DNA of 64,000 nt from Manis javanica (GCF_040802235.1 NC_133161.1:144327121-144391120); one strand, 5' to 3'; shown: positions 22,492 through 34,420, counted from the first letter of the stretch. Notes: a model not told the origin generated them from the sequence alone. Numbers and translations are program-made.

Positions 22492-22879
22492 GAGAGATGT
22501 GACTTTTGCCTTGGAAAATTGGTCCTAGAAGTACAGACCATCCACTATAAACCTGTCCTGAGTGACAGGACAAGAAGTTAGGGACCATCTTGCCCCAGGG
22601 CATATTCTGAGTCTAAGAGGGGTGGTGACTTGCTTAAGGCCGGAGGTGGCCTAGCAGGCCTGCAGACCAGGTGTCCTGTCCCCCAGGCTGGAGCTCTCTC
22701 CCACACTTCCAGAGCTGCCTGCAGGAATGAACACCTAGTACCCCAACTGTAAACCTCTCCAGCTGCTCCTTCTGTGCCACCAACAGGTCCTTCCAATGGC
22801 AGCGACGACCAGTCCCAGGCAGGTCCAGCTGTCAGTGTTTACTGGCTGGTTGCAAAGGGAGTGATGAGCAGGTCCATGT

Positions 22880-23110
22880 GGACGGAGCAGTCGACACAAA
22901 GCCATGCTAATTCTTCATAAGCTCTGCCTGCCGCTTTTTATATATCAACCTGAAATGTAATTATCTTTATGGCTCATGGAGTAAATCACCAGTATGTGTC
23001 AAAGAGATTTGCTCCTGTGTTTTACTACGTAATATATTATGTCTACAGTTTTAAGATGTCATTACTTGGCTAATCACATGAAACGTTGTCGTGAGCAAAC
23101 AGTGGTGCTG
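22880..23110. promoter_or_regulatory. Candidate conserved non-coding element
   Basis: A repeat-free AT-rich block holds a TAATTA at 22958-22963. It also carries 'tttttatatatcaacctg', 'ttactacgtaatatattatg' and 'gtcattacttggctaatcac', and retains isolated CpGs. It resembles deeply conserved enhancers, but this is inference without an alignment. Confidence 0.4.
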
Positions 23111-23314
23111 GCAGGAGCTGGACCCAGAGACCGGTGGCTAAATCCATCTTGGAAATGCTGAGAGAGACCTCAGGAGGTCATTCTTGTTCAACCCTCTGCC
23201 TCTAGGCTTCAAGAGGTCTAGGAAGGCTGGGGCTTTGCACAATCTGAGGGACTTTAAGAGGAAAGAGGCAGGGGGCAGAAACTGCTCGATCAGAGATATC
23301 CAGAGGACCCAACA

Positions 23315-23465
23315 TTTCCACTCCCGGGTACATACCTAACAGACAGGAGTGCTTTTGGTGTACGCCCACCAAAGAACATGCGTAACAGCGTTCAAAGTGC
23401 CTTTGCTCCTAAGAGCTGAAAACTGGAGACAACCAAAATATCATTGTAGGAGAGGAACAACTTTT
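23315..23465 (+). repeat. L1 ORF2 3' fragment
   Basis: 'tttccactcccgggtacata' and 'aaaactggagacaaccaaaa' match the end of L1 ORF2 in plus orientation. The copy is short and degraded. Confidence 0.6.
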
Positions 23466-23780
23466 CCTCTGCCCTTTTAGTTCTGTGCCTGGGGTATAGG
23501 AATTAAACTAACAAAGTACAGATTAACAGAAGAAAAGGCATACAAATTTTATTGATATGAATATTTTCATGTGCCTGAGGTCTCCCAGAAAAAGACACGA
23601 AAACCCAAAGAGGTGTTAAATCCAGGTGCTTATATAACATTTTAACAAAATGCAGTGTATTAGGAGAGGCGACTAGACAAAGGAAAAGGGGGAATTTTAG
23701 CTGCTAGGGTGGTAAATTGTGGGAATATGACTAGAAAATGTATGTTTTTGTTGCACCTAAAAATGGTATGTGTTCAGATG
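23466..23780 (-). repeat. LTR-like dispersed repeat, class unresolved
   Basis: 'agaaaaggcatacaaatttt' and 'ttaaatccaggtgcttatat' recur in an antisense mammalian LTR that I recall but cannot name. Called with low confidence. Confidence 0.35.
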
Positions 23781-23794
23781 CTGTCTTCTCTGGC

Positions 23795-24030
23795 TGTGAG
23801 TTCAGTGGACAGAGGCCATGTGGTGTAACAGAAGTGGTACAGTCTCTGCAGTGAAGCCTGCATGGCTTTGAGTCATGGCTGAACCACTTTTTCAGACAGA
23901 TCCATCTTGGACCACTTCAGCTAACTAAGCTTCAATGTCTACATCTGCAAAATGAAAATAAGACCATCTTTGCAATGTTATTGCGGGAAGCAATGAAAAA
24001 ACATGAGCAACTTACTTTGCCTAGCGTGTT
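23795..24030 (-). repeat. MIR SINE, antisense, near full length
   Basis: 'gtggtgtaacagaagtggta' leads to 'ctaactaagcttcaatgtct' and 'acatctgcaaaatgaaaata', then 'gcaatgttattgcgg'. This order matches reverse MIR. Confidence 0.7.
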
Positions 24031-24039
24031 CTTTCTTGC

Positions 24040-24130
24040 GTCCTTCATCCAATCATTCAATAAGCATTTACTGAACTCCTGCGCTGCCCAGGCACTGGGC
24101 TAGGAGCTGGCACACAGCACTGCCGTGGTC
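24040..24130 (-). repeat. L2 fragment, antisense
   Basis: 'caatcattcaataagcattt' followed by 'actgaactcctgcgctgccc' and 'aggcactgggctaggagctg' is reverse L2 3' end. Confidence 0.7.
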
Positions 24131-24134
24131 TGTA

Positions 24135-24595
24135 GCAGACTAGTGTGGTTTTGCCCACCCAGATCCAATGGTCCAGCATTCTGGGAACCACCCCTTCCTA
24201 ACTTGCAGTTCAAGTATTTCAGTTATGGCTAACCCTCCACCCCACCGCCAAGCTCAGGATATTCCATTCCCCTGGCCACAGAGATTGTGTCTGAGATGGG
24301 CTCACGGTCCAGATTGACTCCATGGGAGCCAGCCCTGGAGTTTTTGCAGGAAACTATAGAGAAAGAGGTGTTGCTTTTTCACCAAGGACAATCAGCTCAT
24401 CAGACGGAGCCTTGATGTGCTGAGGATGTCTTTGCCACCTCACTGGGAGAGTGCCTAAGGGTAAAGACAGCAGACAGCTGGGAGGTGAAGAGGGAAAGAT
24501 TCCTAGCAGCCTCATTTAAGCACCCAGATCCAGCCACACTGGAACTGAACTGGGTTTCTGGCTCCTGCAAATAAAATAATCCTGATTAATACACT
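24135..24595 (+). repeat. Old LTR-like segment
   Basis: 'gcacccagatccagccacac' with the terminal 'caaataaaataatcc' resembles the 3' part of an ancient mammalian LTR. The identification rests on a short stretch. Confidence 0.35.
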
Positions 24596-24599
24596 ATTC

Positions 24600-25265
24600 T
24601 AAAAATGACTAACATTCAATAGGTTTTTACTATGTGCCAGGCATTGTGACAAATGATTTATAGACATCATATCATTTAATCCTCACAATAATCTTATGAG
24701 GTAAGTGTAGCAGGTTGAATAAGTATCCCTCCCCCAAAAGGTATATCAACCCAGAACCTCACAATGTGACCTTATTTGGGAGTCGTGTTTCTCAGATGTA
24801 ATTAGTTAAGATGATGTCATACTGGATTGGGCGAGCCCTAAATCCAATGACTGATGTTTTGATAAGAGGAGAGGACATATAAAGAGGGAGGGAGAGGAAA
24901 GAATGTCTGGCAAAGACAAAGGCAGAAATTGGGATGATGCAGCCATAAGCCAGGGAACACCAAGGATTGCTGGAATCCTAGCCTAGAGCCTTCAGAGACA
25001 CCACGGCTTTGCCAACACCTCCACTTCAGACGTCAAGCCTCTGTGAGAGAATACATTTCCGTTGTCTTCAGCCACCCAGTTTGGGGTAATTTGTTATAGC
25101 AGCCCTAGGAAACTCATACAGTAGATAATCATCATTATTATTGCTGAAGATGAGAAAACTCAGGCTAAGGAAGTTAAGTAACTTGCCTGCAGCCCTGAAG
25201 CTAATTTAACCAGAGGCAGTATTCAACCCCAAGCCAACTCCAGAGGTGTCTCTCTTAATCATTAG
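24600..25265 (+). repeat. MIR SINE split by an MLT1
   Basis: The 5' half lies at 24600-24710 ('ttactatgtgccaggcattg', 'tcatttaatcctcacaataa'). The 3' half lies at 25128-25265 ('gaagatgagaaaactcaggc', 'agttaagtaacttgcctgca'). They abut exactly at the point where the MLT1 sits, so the LTR landed inside an existing MIR. Confidence 0.9.
24711..25127 (+). repeat. MLT1C-like LTR inserted in MIR
   Basis: The start 'tgtagcaggttgaataagta', then 'aacctcacaatgtgacctta', 'ccctaaatccaatgactgat', 'cagggaacaccaaggattgc' and the end 'gccctaggaaactcataca' give a near-complete LTR in plus orientation. Five-base flanks are similar (gtaag/gtaga), as expected of an old duplication. Confidence 0.9.
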
Positions 25266-25309
25266 ATGCACATAAAAATGTTAGTTTCTTCCCTTCCAAG
25301 ACACGTTTT

Positions 25310-25385
25310 CTTGTTTTTTGAATCCTCCATGCCTAGCTTGGTATCTGGCATTTAATAGGTATCTAAAAACCATTTGCAAGTCAAA
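25310..25385 (+). repeat. L2 3' end fragment
   Basis: 'cctagcttggtatctggcat' followed by 'ttaataggtatctaaaaacc' is L2 3' UTR sense. Confidence 0.5.
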
Positions 25386-25429
25386 ATCACTGAGAGCCCT
25401 ACTGATGGGGGCACTGAGGGAGCAAAGAG

Positions 25430-25790
25430 GGTTAAGACACAGCCCTTGATGCCCAGGGGTTACAAGATAGACAAGCGGTAGAAGGAACATGTGCTCAGGG
25501 CTGAGTGGGAGCTTCAAAACAAGCCCTGGAGGAATTCTGAGAACAAAGCACTAAGGGCTGAGCAGAAAGGAGGCTTCACCAAAGAGATCAACCTCGGTTG
25601 GGGCCCTGAAAAACTTAGGAAAGAAGTGGGGAAAGATGCATAAACAAGAAGAGCCTGAGCAAGGGCTGGAGGAAGAACTCTGATGGTGCATCTGGACCAG
25701 AGAGTTCATACCTGGGAGAGGTGGGCGATGAACAGGAGGTGTCAGGTGAGGGTCAGGCAGGAACTTGGACACGAACAGGTAGCACGTTCC
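25430..25790 (-). repeat. L2/CR1-like fragment, antisense
   Basis: 'gcccttgatgcccaggggtt' followed by 'aaggaggcttcaccaaagag' and 'gagcctgagcaagggctgga' follows the antisense order of L2-class LINEs. Confidence 0.45.
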
Positions 25791-25814
25791 TATAGGCTTT
25801 TGCTGGGGCAGTTG

Positions 25815-26200
25815 CTGCATGTGCTACTGCTTGAAACAGAGATCCCACCGCAGACCTGTGTTCCCCATTTCCCAGCCACCTGCCACGAGGCAGAGCCATC
25901 GCCTAGTCCTGGCCAATGGGCTACAGGTCCAAGTGCCACTTCCAGATGAAGCATTGATAAGCAGGCGTGAGTCCGCGGGAGCTCCCCACTCTTTCTGGCA
26001 AGCATAGCTTGTGTCGAGATGGTGCCTTCACCAGATGTAAGCTATTTAGATCACTGGGGACAAGGTCGTAGAGAGCCGTGCAGATTTTTGTGAACACGAA
26101 ACAAACGTGTATATGCAAAGCCACTTGGATGAGGGCCTTTTGTTCCTTTTGTTACCAAGGTGGAAGCCTGGCCTCTCCTGACTAATTCAAGGTACTGAGT
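25815..26200 (+). repeat. Ancient MaLR/LTR-like segment
   Basis: 'gcctagtcctggccaatggg' and the terminal 'cctctcctgactaattcaag' fit the ends of an old MLT1-class LTR. The middle is diverged. Confidence 0.4.
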
Positions 26201-26214
26201 ACCTGATAGCAGGA

Positions 26215-26465
26215 GGCTGAGATGACTCCAGTTGGGGGTGGAGGGAGGAAGAAAGGGTCAGGACAGGGATACACTGAGAGATGTTAAGGGGGTAGGATGA
26301 GTCAGTGAAGGCATTAAAGGGGCTGATGGAGTAGAGATGTCTATTACTGGCTGAGATGGGCCAGACCAGGGCTGGAGTCGGGGTGGGAAGCTGGCGAAGG
26401 TGCCAAATCTGAGTGACTTTGGTTTTGTGGAGCTGATAAAAAAATCCTGAAGAGGGGTCCAGGAG
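26215..26465 (-). repeat. Ancient LINE-like repeat, antisense
   Basis: 'tgagagatgttaagggggta' and 'actggctgagatgggccaga' belong to the same dispersed antisense sequence as 53990-54330. I associate it with L2-class elements, but the class is uncertain. Confidence 0.4.
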
Positions 26466-27159
26466 CAGTGCGGAATGTGGGAGCAGATGAGTCGGGGGGC
26501 ACACACCTCTCTCCTCCAGGTCTTTCTCTGATGACACCCAGCCACCCCTGCCCCGTGGGCCAGCTCGGGCCAGCAGGAATCTCAGGCACTCTTCCCTTCT
26601 GGTCCCAAGAGCAAAGCTGCTACCCCAGAGGCCTGCCTCCCAGTTATTTAATTCTGTTACTGCAGCAGCCCCGGGCAGTTGTTCTTCTCACCCAAGTTTA
26701 GAGAGAAATGGGCCCAGAGGACTCAATGCCACAGCCAGGCAGTGCCAGTCAGGGGCCAGCTGGGCTGCTGACCCCCAGCGCGGAGCTCCCTCCTCATGGT
26801 CCTCTGCCTCACACAGCCATGGCCAGGAAGCCTCCAGAAGCTGGAGACAGCCCGGGACAGCGGTGAAGCAAGTAGGGAAGGTGGGGGCTGTGGTGGTACC
26901 TGGGGGGGGCTCTCTACCACTGGGACTCTTTTAGGAGCAGGGTGTGCCCCCAAAGCCTGAGACCATCAGACAGCTTCCCTATCGCCCTGTCTCAGTGGCA
27001 GCCTGCACCGCTCAATCACACCCACACCCCAAAAGTGCCCGGCAATATATTTAGTAAAATGGTAGCTTTCTTGCTCCTTCGAATCAAGCCATGGTCCTCT
27101 CACTAAGTCCTAGGCAATCGATATAAGCAGAAGTTTTTGGGCAAGACTTCCAGAAAGTT
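26466..27159. other. GC-rich unassigned sequence
   Basis: Single-copy DNA with no recognised feature apart from a G7 run at about 26905. Confidence 0.35.
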
Positions 27160-27470
27160 CCTTAAAGGGGAGACAAACAATTGGTACCAGTCCTTTTGCT
27201 CCCCTCTCTTCCTCTTACTTCCTGCCTGGAACCCAGACTTGATGGCTGGAGCCCCTGCCGATATCCTACACCATGAAGCCTGAGGGAGCCACACATAAAG
27301 GAGGGTAAAGCAAGAGTACAGAAGAAGGCTGAGTCTCTGATACCCTTGGTGGTGCCTTAGCAGCACTGGAAAGCCCAAGTCTAGATTTCCGTGTGAGAAA
27401 ATAAGCTCCTAATTGGAGTAAGTATCTGCAGTCTCTCTTAGCAGCAGCCAGACGTAACCTGACATTGGTT
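27160..27470 (+). repeat. Possible old LTR-like segment
   Basis: 'ccgtgtgagaaaataagctc' near the right end and the general layout recall an ancient mammalian LTR. The call is weak. Confidence 0.25.
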
Positions 27471-28109
27471 ATGGCGCCCAGAGCAGTCACTGCCCAAGGT
27501 CTGCTTCTTCAACTACGGAACAACAACAATCAGAGTAACGGCACTTGATGGCTTCGGACTGGGAGAGAAATTGTGAATTTTCAACAAACCATGGTGGTAT
27601 GTTCTTTTAATAATAATCCAGAAGCAGGGAAGATCTTCTGATACAAACCCAGAAGTCATGAAATAAAGAATTGATCATTTTAACCTCTTCAAAATAAACA
27701 CATTTTCTTTGTGGCAAAAATCACCTCTATCTGTCGAGACAGGCGAACGTTCACCCACACGACATGTTCTCTTGCATTCTGGTTGGGGTCTCTACTCCCA
27801 TGCTGTCACCACTGTCTCCTTCACTTCGGGTTCCCCAGCTGAAGGCACAGCCATCATCTGCTGATGCCAATTGCTGTGGCAGAGGGAAAGAGAACGTGCT
27901 AAGCACCGACGATTCAAGCTTCAGCCTGAAGTGACAAAGATGCTTCTGCTCACATTTAATTGGCCAAAGCAGGTCCCACAGCTACCCCCGGTCAACAGGG
28001 TCGGGGATAGAATATATAATGGATATTCGTGAACAGTAGGACACAAAAACAATAGCCTAACCCACTGGAAACAGCTTGAAGTATTCATATTACAAAGAGC
28101 TAATTCCTC
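27471..28109. other. Unassigned, probably old dispersed repeat
   Basis: The part at 27900-27990 ('ttctgctcacatttaattgg', 'ccaaagcaggtcccac') recalls a dispersed mammalian repeat that I cannot name. The remainder is AT-moderate single-copy DNA. Confidence 0.25.
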
Positions 28110-28965
28110 TAATAAATAAAAAGTGCTCACAAATCATCAAAAAAATGACCACATCCCATGGAGAAACAAGCAAAAGAGATGAACAGACATATTACAGAAA
28201 ATGGAATTAAAGATGCTTTAATTCACTCACAATAAAAAATTTCAGATTAAACTTACATTGCTATCATTTTCACATGTCAAATTGGTGAGGATATGGGCAA
28301 ACAGGCACACTCCTACATTACTGATGGGCAGTGAATTGGTATAACCTCCATGGAAGGCAATTTGGCATTATGTGTCAAAATTGAAAGTTCCCATACTTTT
28401 TGATGAGGTTCTTCTACTTCTAGAAACATGTCCTACAGAGGAGCTGGCACATGAGGAAGTGATATTTGTTCAAGGCTTTTCATGTATTGTTTGTAATAAC
28501 ACGATTGGGTATAATCGTGTAATAACACAATTGGGGATAATAACAAAAAAGCTAATGCCTTTTAATCAGGAACTGATTAAATAGATTATTGAAATCAAAT
28601 AAATTACGTCCCTCCATCCAAGGAAATACTGCACGTATATAAAAATGAAAGTTCTCTTTGTAATGATATGGAACAATCTCTAAGATTATTTTTTCTAAGA
28701 TTTAATATTAGATTAATAAAAGAAGGCACTGAACAGTGTGTATTATATGCCACTATTTGTGTAAAAAAGGGAAGGACATATATCCATAATTGTTTACATA
28801 TGCTAGAAACATCCCCCCAAGATACATTTAAAGTAGGAAATACTGGTTGCCTTAAGGAGAGAATAGGAATTCCCCTTCTGTACCTTTTAAGTTGTGAAAT
28901 AGTATGGGAATGTGTTGTCTAATCGAACAATAAAAGTAGAAATTAAAAGAAGAGAGCTGAGCTAG
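28110..28965 (+). repeat. L1M 3' end, first of two in series
   Basis: It shows the ORF2 3' portion ('ggtgaggatatgggcaaaca', 'cctacattactgatgggcag') and a 3' UTR of old L1M type ('tgccactatttgtgtaaaaa'), ending in an A-rich tail. All frames are interrupted. Confidence 0.75.
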
Positions 28966-29520
28966 CAATTCCAATCCTAAGTATTTACCCAAAAGAAACA
29001 AAACACACATCCACACAAAAACCCATGCACAAATATTCATCTCAGCATTATTCATAATAGCCAAAAGGTGGAAACAGCACAAATGTCTGTCAACTGATGA
29101 AGGATAAATAAAATGTCTTTTATCCATATGATGGAATATTACTCAGCCATAATAAAGGGATGAAGTTCTAATATGCACTACAACATGGATGAACCTTGAA
29201 AACATTATGCTAAGTGAAAGAAGCCAGACACAGAAAGCCACATGTTATATGATTCCATTTAAATAAAATGCCTACAACAGGCAAACCCATAGGGACAGAA
29301 AATAGAATGGTGGTTACCTGAAGGGGAAGCTGGTTTGAGGGAGAAATGGGGTGACTGCTAATGGGCATCATGTCTCTCTAGTGCTGAAAATACTCTACAA
29401 TCCACTGTGTTGGCTGCACAACTCTGTAAATGCACTAAAAGCCACAGAATTACATGCTTCCAGTGGCTGAGTTGTATGTTATGTGAGATGCATCTCAATA
29501 AAGTTTTCTTCAAACAGAAG
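28966..29520 (+). repeat. L1M 3' end, second of two in series
   Basis: It starts in ORF2 ('aattccaatcctaagtattt') and continues through 'attcataatagccaaaaggt' and 'gatggaatattactcagcca' to the 3' UTR ('ggttacctgaaggggaagct'). It abuts the tail of the preceding L1 and is therefore a separate insertion. Confidence 0.85.
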
Positions 29521-29524
29521 GGAG

Positions 29525-31070
29525 AGCAGAAGAAATTGCCCATGGGACAATGCCTGAGGACACATTTCACTAGGGTCCCCGTGACTCTCTTGTCAGGCTG
29601 TGTTGCAATAGTTTACACATAAGCCTCATATGAACTCCAGCAGAACAGCTGTCAGGCTGGGGTCCCCCAAATGCAGAGCTTTTCACACAGGTAGCTTCTA
29701 TGGGGAAGAGATCCCCGGGAAAAGCAGTGGAGGGCAGGGGCTGAGAAGGGAGAAAGGCCAGCCCAAGTCTTGCTGAGCTGGTTACCGCCGGGGGCAACTG
29801 AGGCTCAGTCCTGCCGGAAACCATGCAAAGTGCACCAGCACAAGGAAGGGGTGGAATGGCTCTGGGGGCAGGGAAGCCCTGAGCAGATAGCAAGTGAGGC
29901 CCGGCGCTGTCTGGCTGCATCTGCCATAGCAGCCGGGAAAGGGGGTGGGGGTGACAGTAGCAGAACTGCGGCTGGGAGCTGAGGATGAGAGTGAGCAGTC
30001 TGTCAGCCCCTCGGAAGCCCCCTTATTCTGCTCTCTAAATTGCTCTCTCCTGCCACATGATTCTCTAGCTGGGGCTCAGAGTACCTCAACATCATTTCCA
30101 AAAGCCAAACCCATCCTCGAATAACAAATACCTGCTGCCTTTGTGGACTCTCAAGGGCATGTGCCAGAGGCCCCTGAACACCAGATGTGATTTTTTTTAT
30201 AACAGGAGGCATTCAGAGCCGAGTCTGGCACCGGGAACCATCAGGCTGTGGGCTGCTGCTTGGGTTAACGATGAGGAGGGACTGTAAAGCGGGGCATCTG
30301 GCGGGTGTCAAGAATCACAGTGGAGGTGCTGGCATGAGGGTGCTGCCTCAGAAGTGGGGGGTTTTCACAGGACAACTGTCACTCTGATGCACAGGGTGAC
30401 AATGTAGCAGAGTGGCCCCCACCCAGGGAGAGGGGAAAGGAAAGTGCCCTCTCTCCCCCAAGAGCAAAGACTGAAGACTTCCCCCAGCCAGGCCCTCCTG
30501 CGGGCCTCACCACCTGTGAGGGTTCCAGGTAAGTGCGGTGTCTTAAAGGAGACCTGGAGGCTAACGCCATCCACGCCACTGGGATGGCTCAGGAGAGGTG
30601 CTGGGGAAGGGGGCCGAGTCCCCTCTTCAGACTGAGGCCACAGGAGACAGCAGCAGTGTGCCCGCAGTGGACGATATACGGGGTGGCTGTCCTCCAGCTA
30701 AGGGCACACTGTGGAAGGAAAGAGCGCCGTAAACCAAGTTCCTTATAAACCAACTGCCCCTGAAGTTCAGATCAAAGTGCAGAGACAGGAGGGGACTGGC
30801 CTAGACCCCGGCTGGTGCCGCCACCCTGTGGGGCTCAGATCGGCAAAGCCCTGTGGGCCCACTGAACCTGAACCCACGGAGCTGACCCTGTCAGCAGCAG
30901 CTTCCTGTCTTCACCTGCCCCCTCCCCCTGGGACCCCTTACCTCCAAAGCCTAGAACCACCTTCTTCCCACCCGTCTGATGTCCAGCAACTCCAAGGGGT
31001 GGGGAGCTGCTTCTCTCTAAAGCCTCAGCCGCAGAGTCCGCTTTGCTCCCCTTCCGGACAAGTGGAGAAG
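29525..31070. other. GC-rich single-copy sequence
   Basis: No gene or repeat is recognised over about 1.5 kb. Short frames on both strands have no protein features. Confidence 0.4.
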
Positions 31071-31074
31071 GTGA

Positions 31075-31308
31075 GGTGAGAACAGAGGCAGAGATCAGAG
31101 TGCCGGGCCACAAGCCAGGGGTCGGTTGGTGCCGCCAGAAGCCGGAGAGGCACGGAGAGCCCTCCTCCAGTGCCTTCAGAGGGAGCACGGCTCTGCCCAC
31201 CCTCGGATTTCAGACCCTGGCCTCCGTTACTGTGAGAGAGTTTCTTTCTGTTGCGCTAAGCCACCCGGCGCGTGGTGCTCTGTACAGCAGTCCCAGGAAA
31301 CCACTACA
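31075..31308 (+). repeat. MLT1 LTR, 3' part
   Basis: 'acaagccaggggtcggttgg' followed by 'gctaagccacccggcgcgtg' and 'cagtcccaggaaaccactac' corresponds to the second half of an MLT1 LTR. The sequence is unusually rich in CpG compared with the other copies here. Confidence 0.7.
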
Positions 31309-31309
31309 G

Positions 31310-33570
31310 CCCTTCAGTGAGGAAGTCCCCCAAGAGCGCGTGCTCGTCCTGGGGCCACAGCAAGATGGTGAGACAGGCATGCAGCGGATTCAAGCCTTGC
31401 GTCCCAAAGTCGCTCACAGATCGCCCAAGGGTGAGCACATGAACACATCAGCCAAATGGCCCCCAGCCTCCTGGAATGTGAGTTTGTGCAAAGACTCTGA
31501 GGAGAAAGCTAAGTCATTTAACTGGTAAGTAATTTAAAACAAACAGGCGGGTATTGCAGAGCAAAACCCAATGTGCCTGAATCTTTCCCAGAAAATAAAG
31601 GGACTTCAAGGAAAAGCTTTGGTTGTTAGGGGGCTGTGCCCCTAGAACACCCCATGCTCATGGCCACCTTGGGTCGGCCACACCCACCCGTGAGGGCAGA
31701 GGGGTGCCCCAGAAGGGAAACCCAAGGGGATGAGAGGTGATTCCTCAGACATCTCACAAGGAGGCTCAGCTTCTGGAAACTGGCGGGCTTCTCGCAGTGT
31801 GCCCTGAGGAGAGGTGGGGCCTGGCAGTGGACCAGCCAGAATAAGGGCTCTTCAGACATCCCACCCTGGTCCTGGGCTCCCAAGCAGACCCCTGGACCTC
31901 CTAGTGCCTGTCACAGGAGCCTCAGCCCCCAGCCCAGTTGACCTAATGGTGCTTGGGGCCCCTGCAAGAGCACCCCCCACCAGATTGCCCTCCCCGGGTG
32001 GAGGTGGGTGTCAGGGGAGAGGAGACTGCCTGGGAGGGGAACCTTCTTCCCAGGATGGGAAGGGCAGACAAGTTCCTTCAGATTAGGAGAAGCCAGAGAG
32101 AGCCCCTCTCCAACACAGGTGTCCCCACATTTGTCCTGGGGATACTACTGAGGCTTCGCAGGCCCACTCCCAGCACTGTTCCCCAAGGCTCAGGGCAGAA
32201 CGGTGGGTGGGAAATGGTGACAGCTGCGGGACAGGGCCCCTTCCCCTGCTCCTCCTCCTGCCGGGCCTTGCTCAGAAGGTGGCCGCATCGAAGTTGGTGC
32301 TGGGCTCTGGAGTTAATAAATGCTGACGTTTGGGGACTGGGAGCTGTCAGGGTATTTTATTGGTGTTAATGTGATGTAGGCAGGATGAGCAACTCCCCAA
32401 ATCATTCTCTGGAATAGTGCAAGTGAAGGCAGAATAGGTCTCCTTTCTCCCTCCTGCCACTCAACACAGGATTTGATTTAAAGGCACCTTCCCGGTGATG
32501 ACGACAGAATTGAACAGGTGGCAAGGGAGTGGGAAGAAAGGGGGCACTCTCCCTTTCTGTCCTGCTTCCTTGCCTTTCCTTGCACCCCTGCACCCCAAAC
32601 CTCTCTGCACACCTGTGTCCTCCCCCACAGGCTTAAGCTCCAGAAACTTCCTTGGCCCCCACCCTTTCTCCCTCACTCACTATCTTACAAGCATGGGCTC
32701 CCCAGGCTTCCCTGTCTCTGTGGCATAGGACCCTATACTTTTGGCTGGGAGAATGGGCAGGAACGGACGTCCTGGCGTACCCGGGGACTACCCCTCCCAC
32801 ACACACGTAGGGGCCTGTCTCTTCTGATTCGAGGCTTCCCTCCTGTCTGGAGGCTGCAAGGTTCTCAGATCAAAAACCAGAAGAGGAAGAAAGGGTTTGG
32901 GGAGGCCCGGCTGGTTTGCATTTCTCTAGCCCATCCGCAGGGAGAGAACCTGGTGCCAGGGGGAGAGCTGGAGGGCAGCTGGGGGAGGTCCTCTAGCCCT
33001 TGGTGGCTCAGGGTCAGCAGCTCCTGGACGATACACAGGCTCCGGGGAAACTGAGCTGCATTCACGCTGCTTGTAGGTTTGGCTGTTTGAAGAGTCTCCA
33101 GCCAGGCCCTTCTTCTTGCTCCTCCTACGGGCGTCCCAGGACCCAGCCTGTTCCCCTTTCTTACTTTGCTGTCTCCTCAGCCCCTTGCTTACCCTATGGT
33201 ACCACCTTCACCTCCACGTGTGTCCTCCCAGTTGGGGCACCACATGCCCAGCTTTCCCTGGGCCACAAAGCCCAGTCTCCGCTGAGCATCACCCCTGCAC
33301 CTGCACCTTGGGTCCTCTGGGGAGGGCCACCTCCAGCCTTAATGGAAGTCGAACTCCAGGCCTCCTCCTGCTAAGCCACGAGGAAGGGGGCAGCGTAGGC
33401 AGACGTGTGAGTGCAAGCGAGAGGTGTGCGCACACGCATGATGCCTCCCGCACTTCAGCCCGTGTATTTGGCCTCAGCTTTCTAGATACTGAAGGCTAAC
33501 CCTCAAGAGAAGCTTCCAGAATCCAGTCATGCTGTGCCCAGCCCAGTCTGTACCATGTCTACAGTGCTAC
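31310..33570. other. GC-rich single-copy sequence
   Basis: No gene is supported over about 2.2 kb. The stretch 32340-32420 ('ggtattttattggtgttaat') is AT-richer and might be conserved. The 178-codon frame at 32518-33054 has no domain and overlaps other open frames. Confidence 0.35.
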
Positions 33571-33571
33571 C

Positions 33572-33795
33572 AGGAATTGGGCAGTTACCATTGCCTGGCA
33601 CTGACCCGGGGGCTTTATACACAATATTTTATTTAATATTTGCAACAACCCAAAGGGAAAGGTACCATAACTATTTCCATTGTATAGATAAGAAACTGAG
33701 CAGTTCTACCAGGCAAGGGGCAGCAGCCGGCTAACTTGGGAATTGTGCTGGGTCTGTCCGAGTCCGCAGCCCATGGTCAAACCCCTCTGCTAGGG
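33572..33795 (+). repeat. MIR SINE
   Basis: 'attgcctggcactgacccgg', 'attttatttaatatttgcaa' and 'tatagataagaaactgagca' follow MIR order. Confidence 0.75.
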
Positions 33796-33996
33796 GCAGG
33801 CTGGGCCCACACCCAGGGCATGGAGCAGAGTGTCCACAGATGTTCCCACAATGTCTCCCCCTCACTCCAGGAAGTACCCCCAGACATGCCACCTTACAGC
33901 CCAAGCCCCCTCTGCCCTCAGAGGCAGTCCCACCCACCGAGGCCCAGGGCCCGGGTACTGTACACAATGAACACACCGCACCACAGCCAGCTGGGG

Positions 33997-34420
33997 AACT
34001 TTTTTTTAGCTTTTTATTATAGAAAATTTCAGAAGCTGATACAATGAAACCTCTTGTACCATCACCCAGCTTCCAAACTTATCAACATTCCGCTAATCTT
34101 GTGTCCTCTGTTCTCCCCGACACAAATTTTTTTTCCTGAAGTGTTTTAAAGCAAATCTCAGACATCATTTCATTTCACCGGTAAATACTTCAACGTGTAG
34201 CTCTTATAGATAAGGGCTTATTTTCCTTTAACTAAATTACAATGCCATGAAGACACCTAACAAAATTAGCTATGGTTGCTTAATATTATCTAATACTCGG
34301 TCTATGTACAAATTTCCCCAGTTTCCTTAAAAATGACTTTTTACAGTTGGTTTGTTCAAATCAGGATGCAAAGAAGGCCTGTCCATTGCATTTGACTGAT
34401 GGGTCAGGCCCTGAAGAGAA
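33997..34420 (-). repeat. L1ME-type 3' end, antisense
   Basis: 'agctttttattatagaaaat', 'taccatcacccagcttccaa', 'tcagacatcatttcatttca' and 'tttttacagttggtttgttc' match, in order, the reverse of an old L1ME 3' UTR. Confidence 0.85.

Noticed and set aside
31043-31528. 161-codon open reading frame, plus strand
   Set aside because: Largely overlaps an MLT1 LTR.
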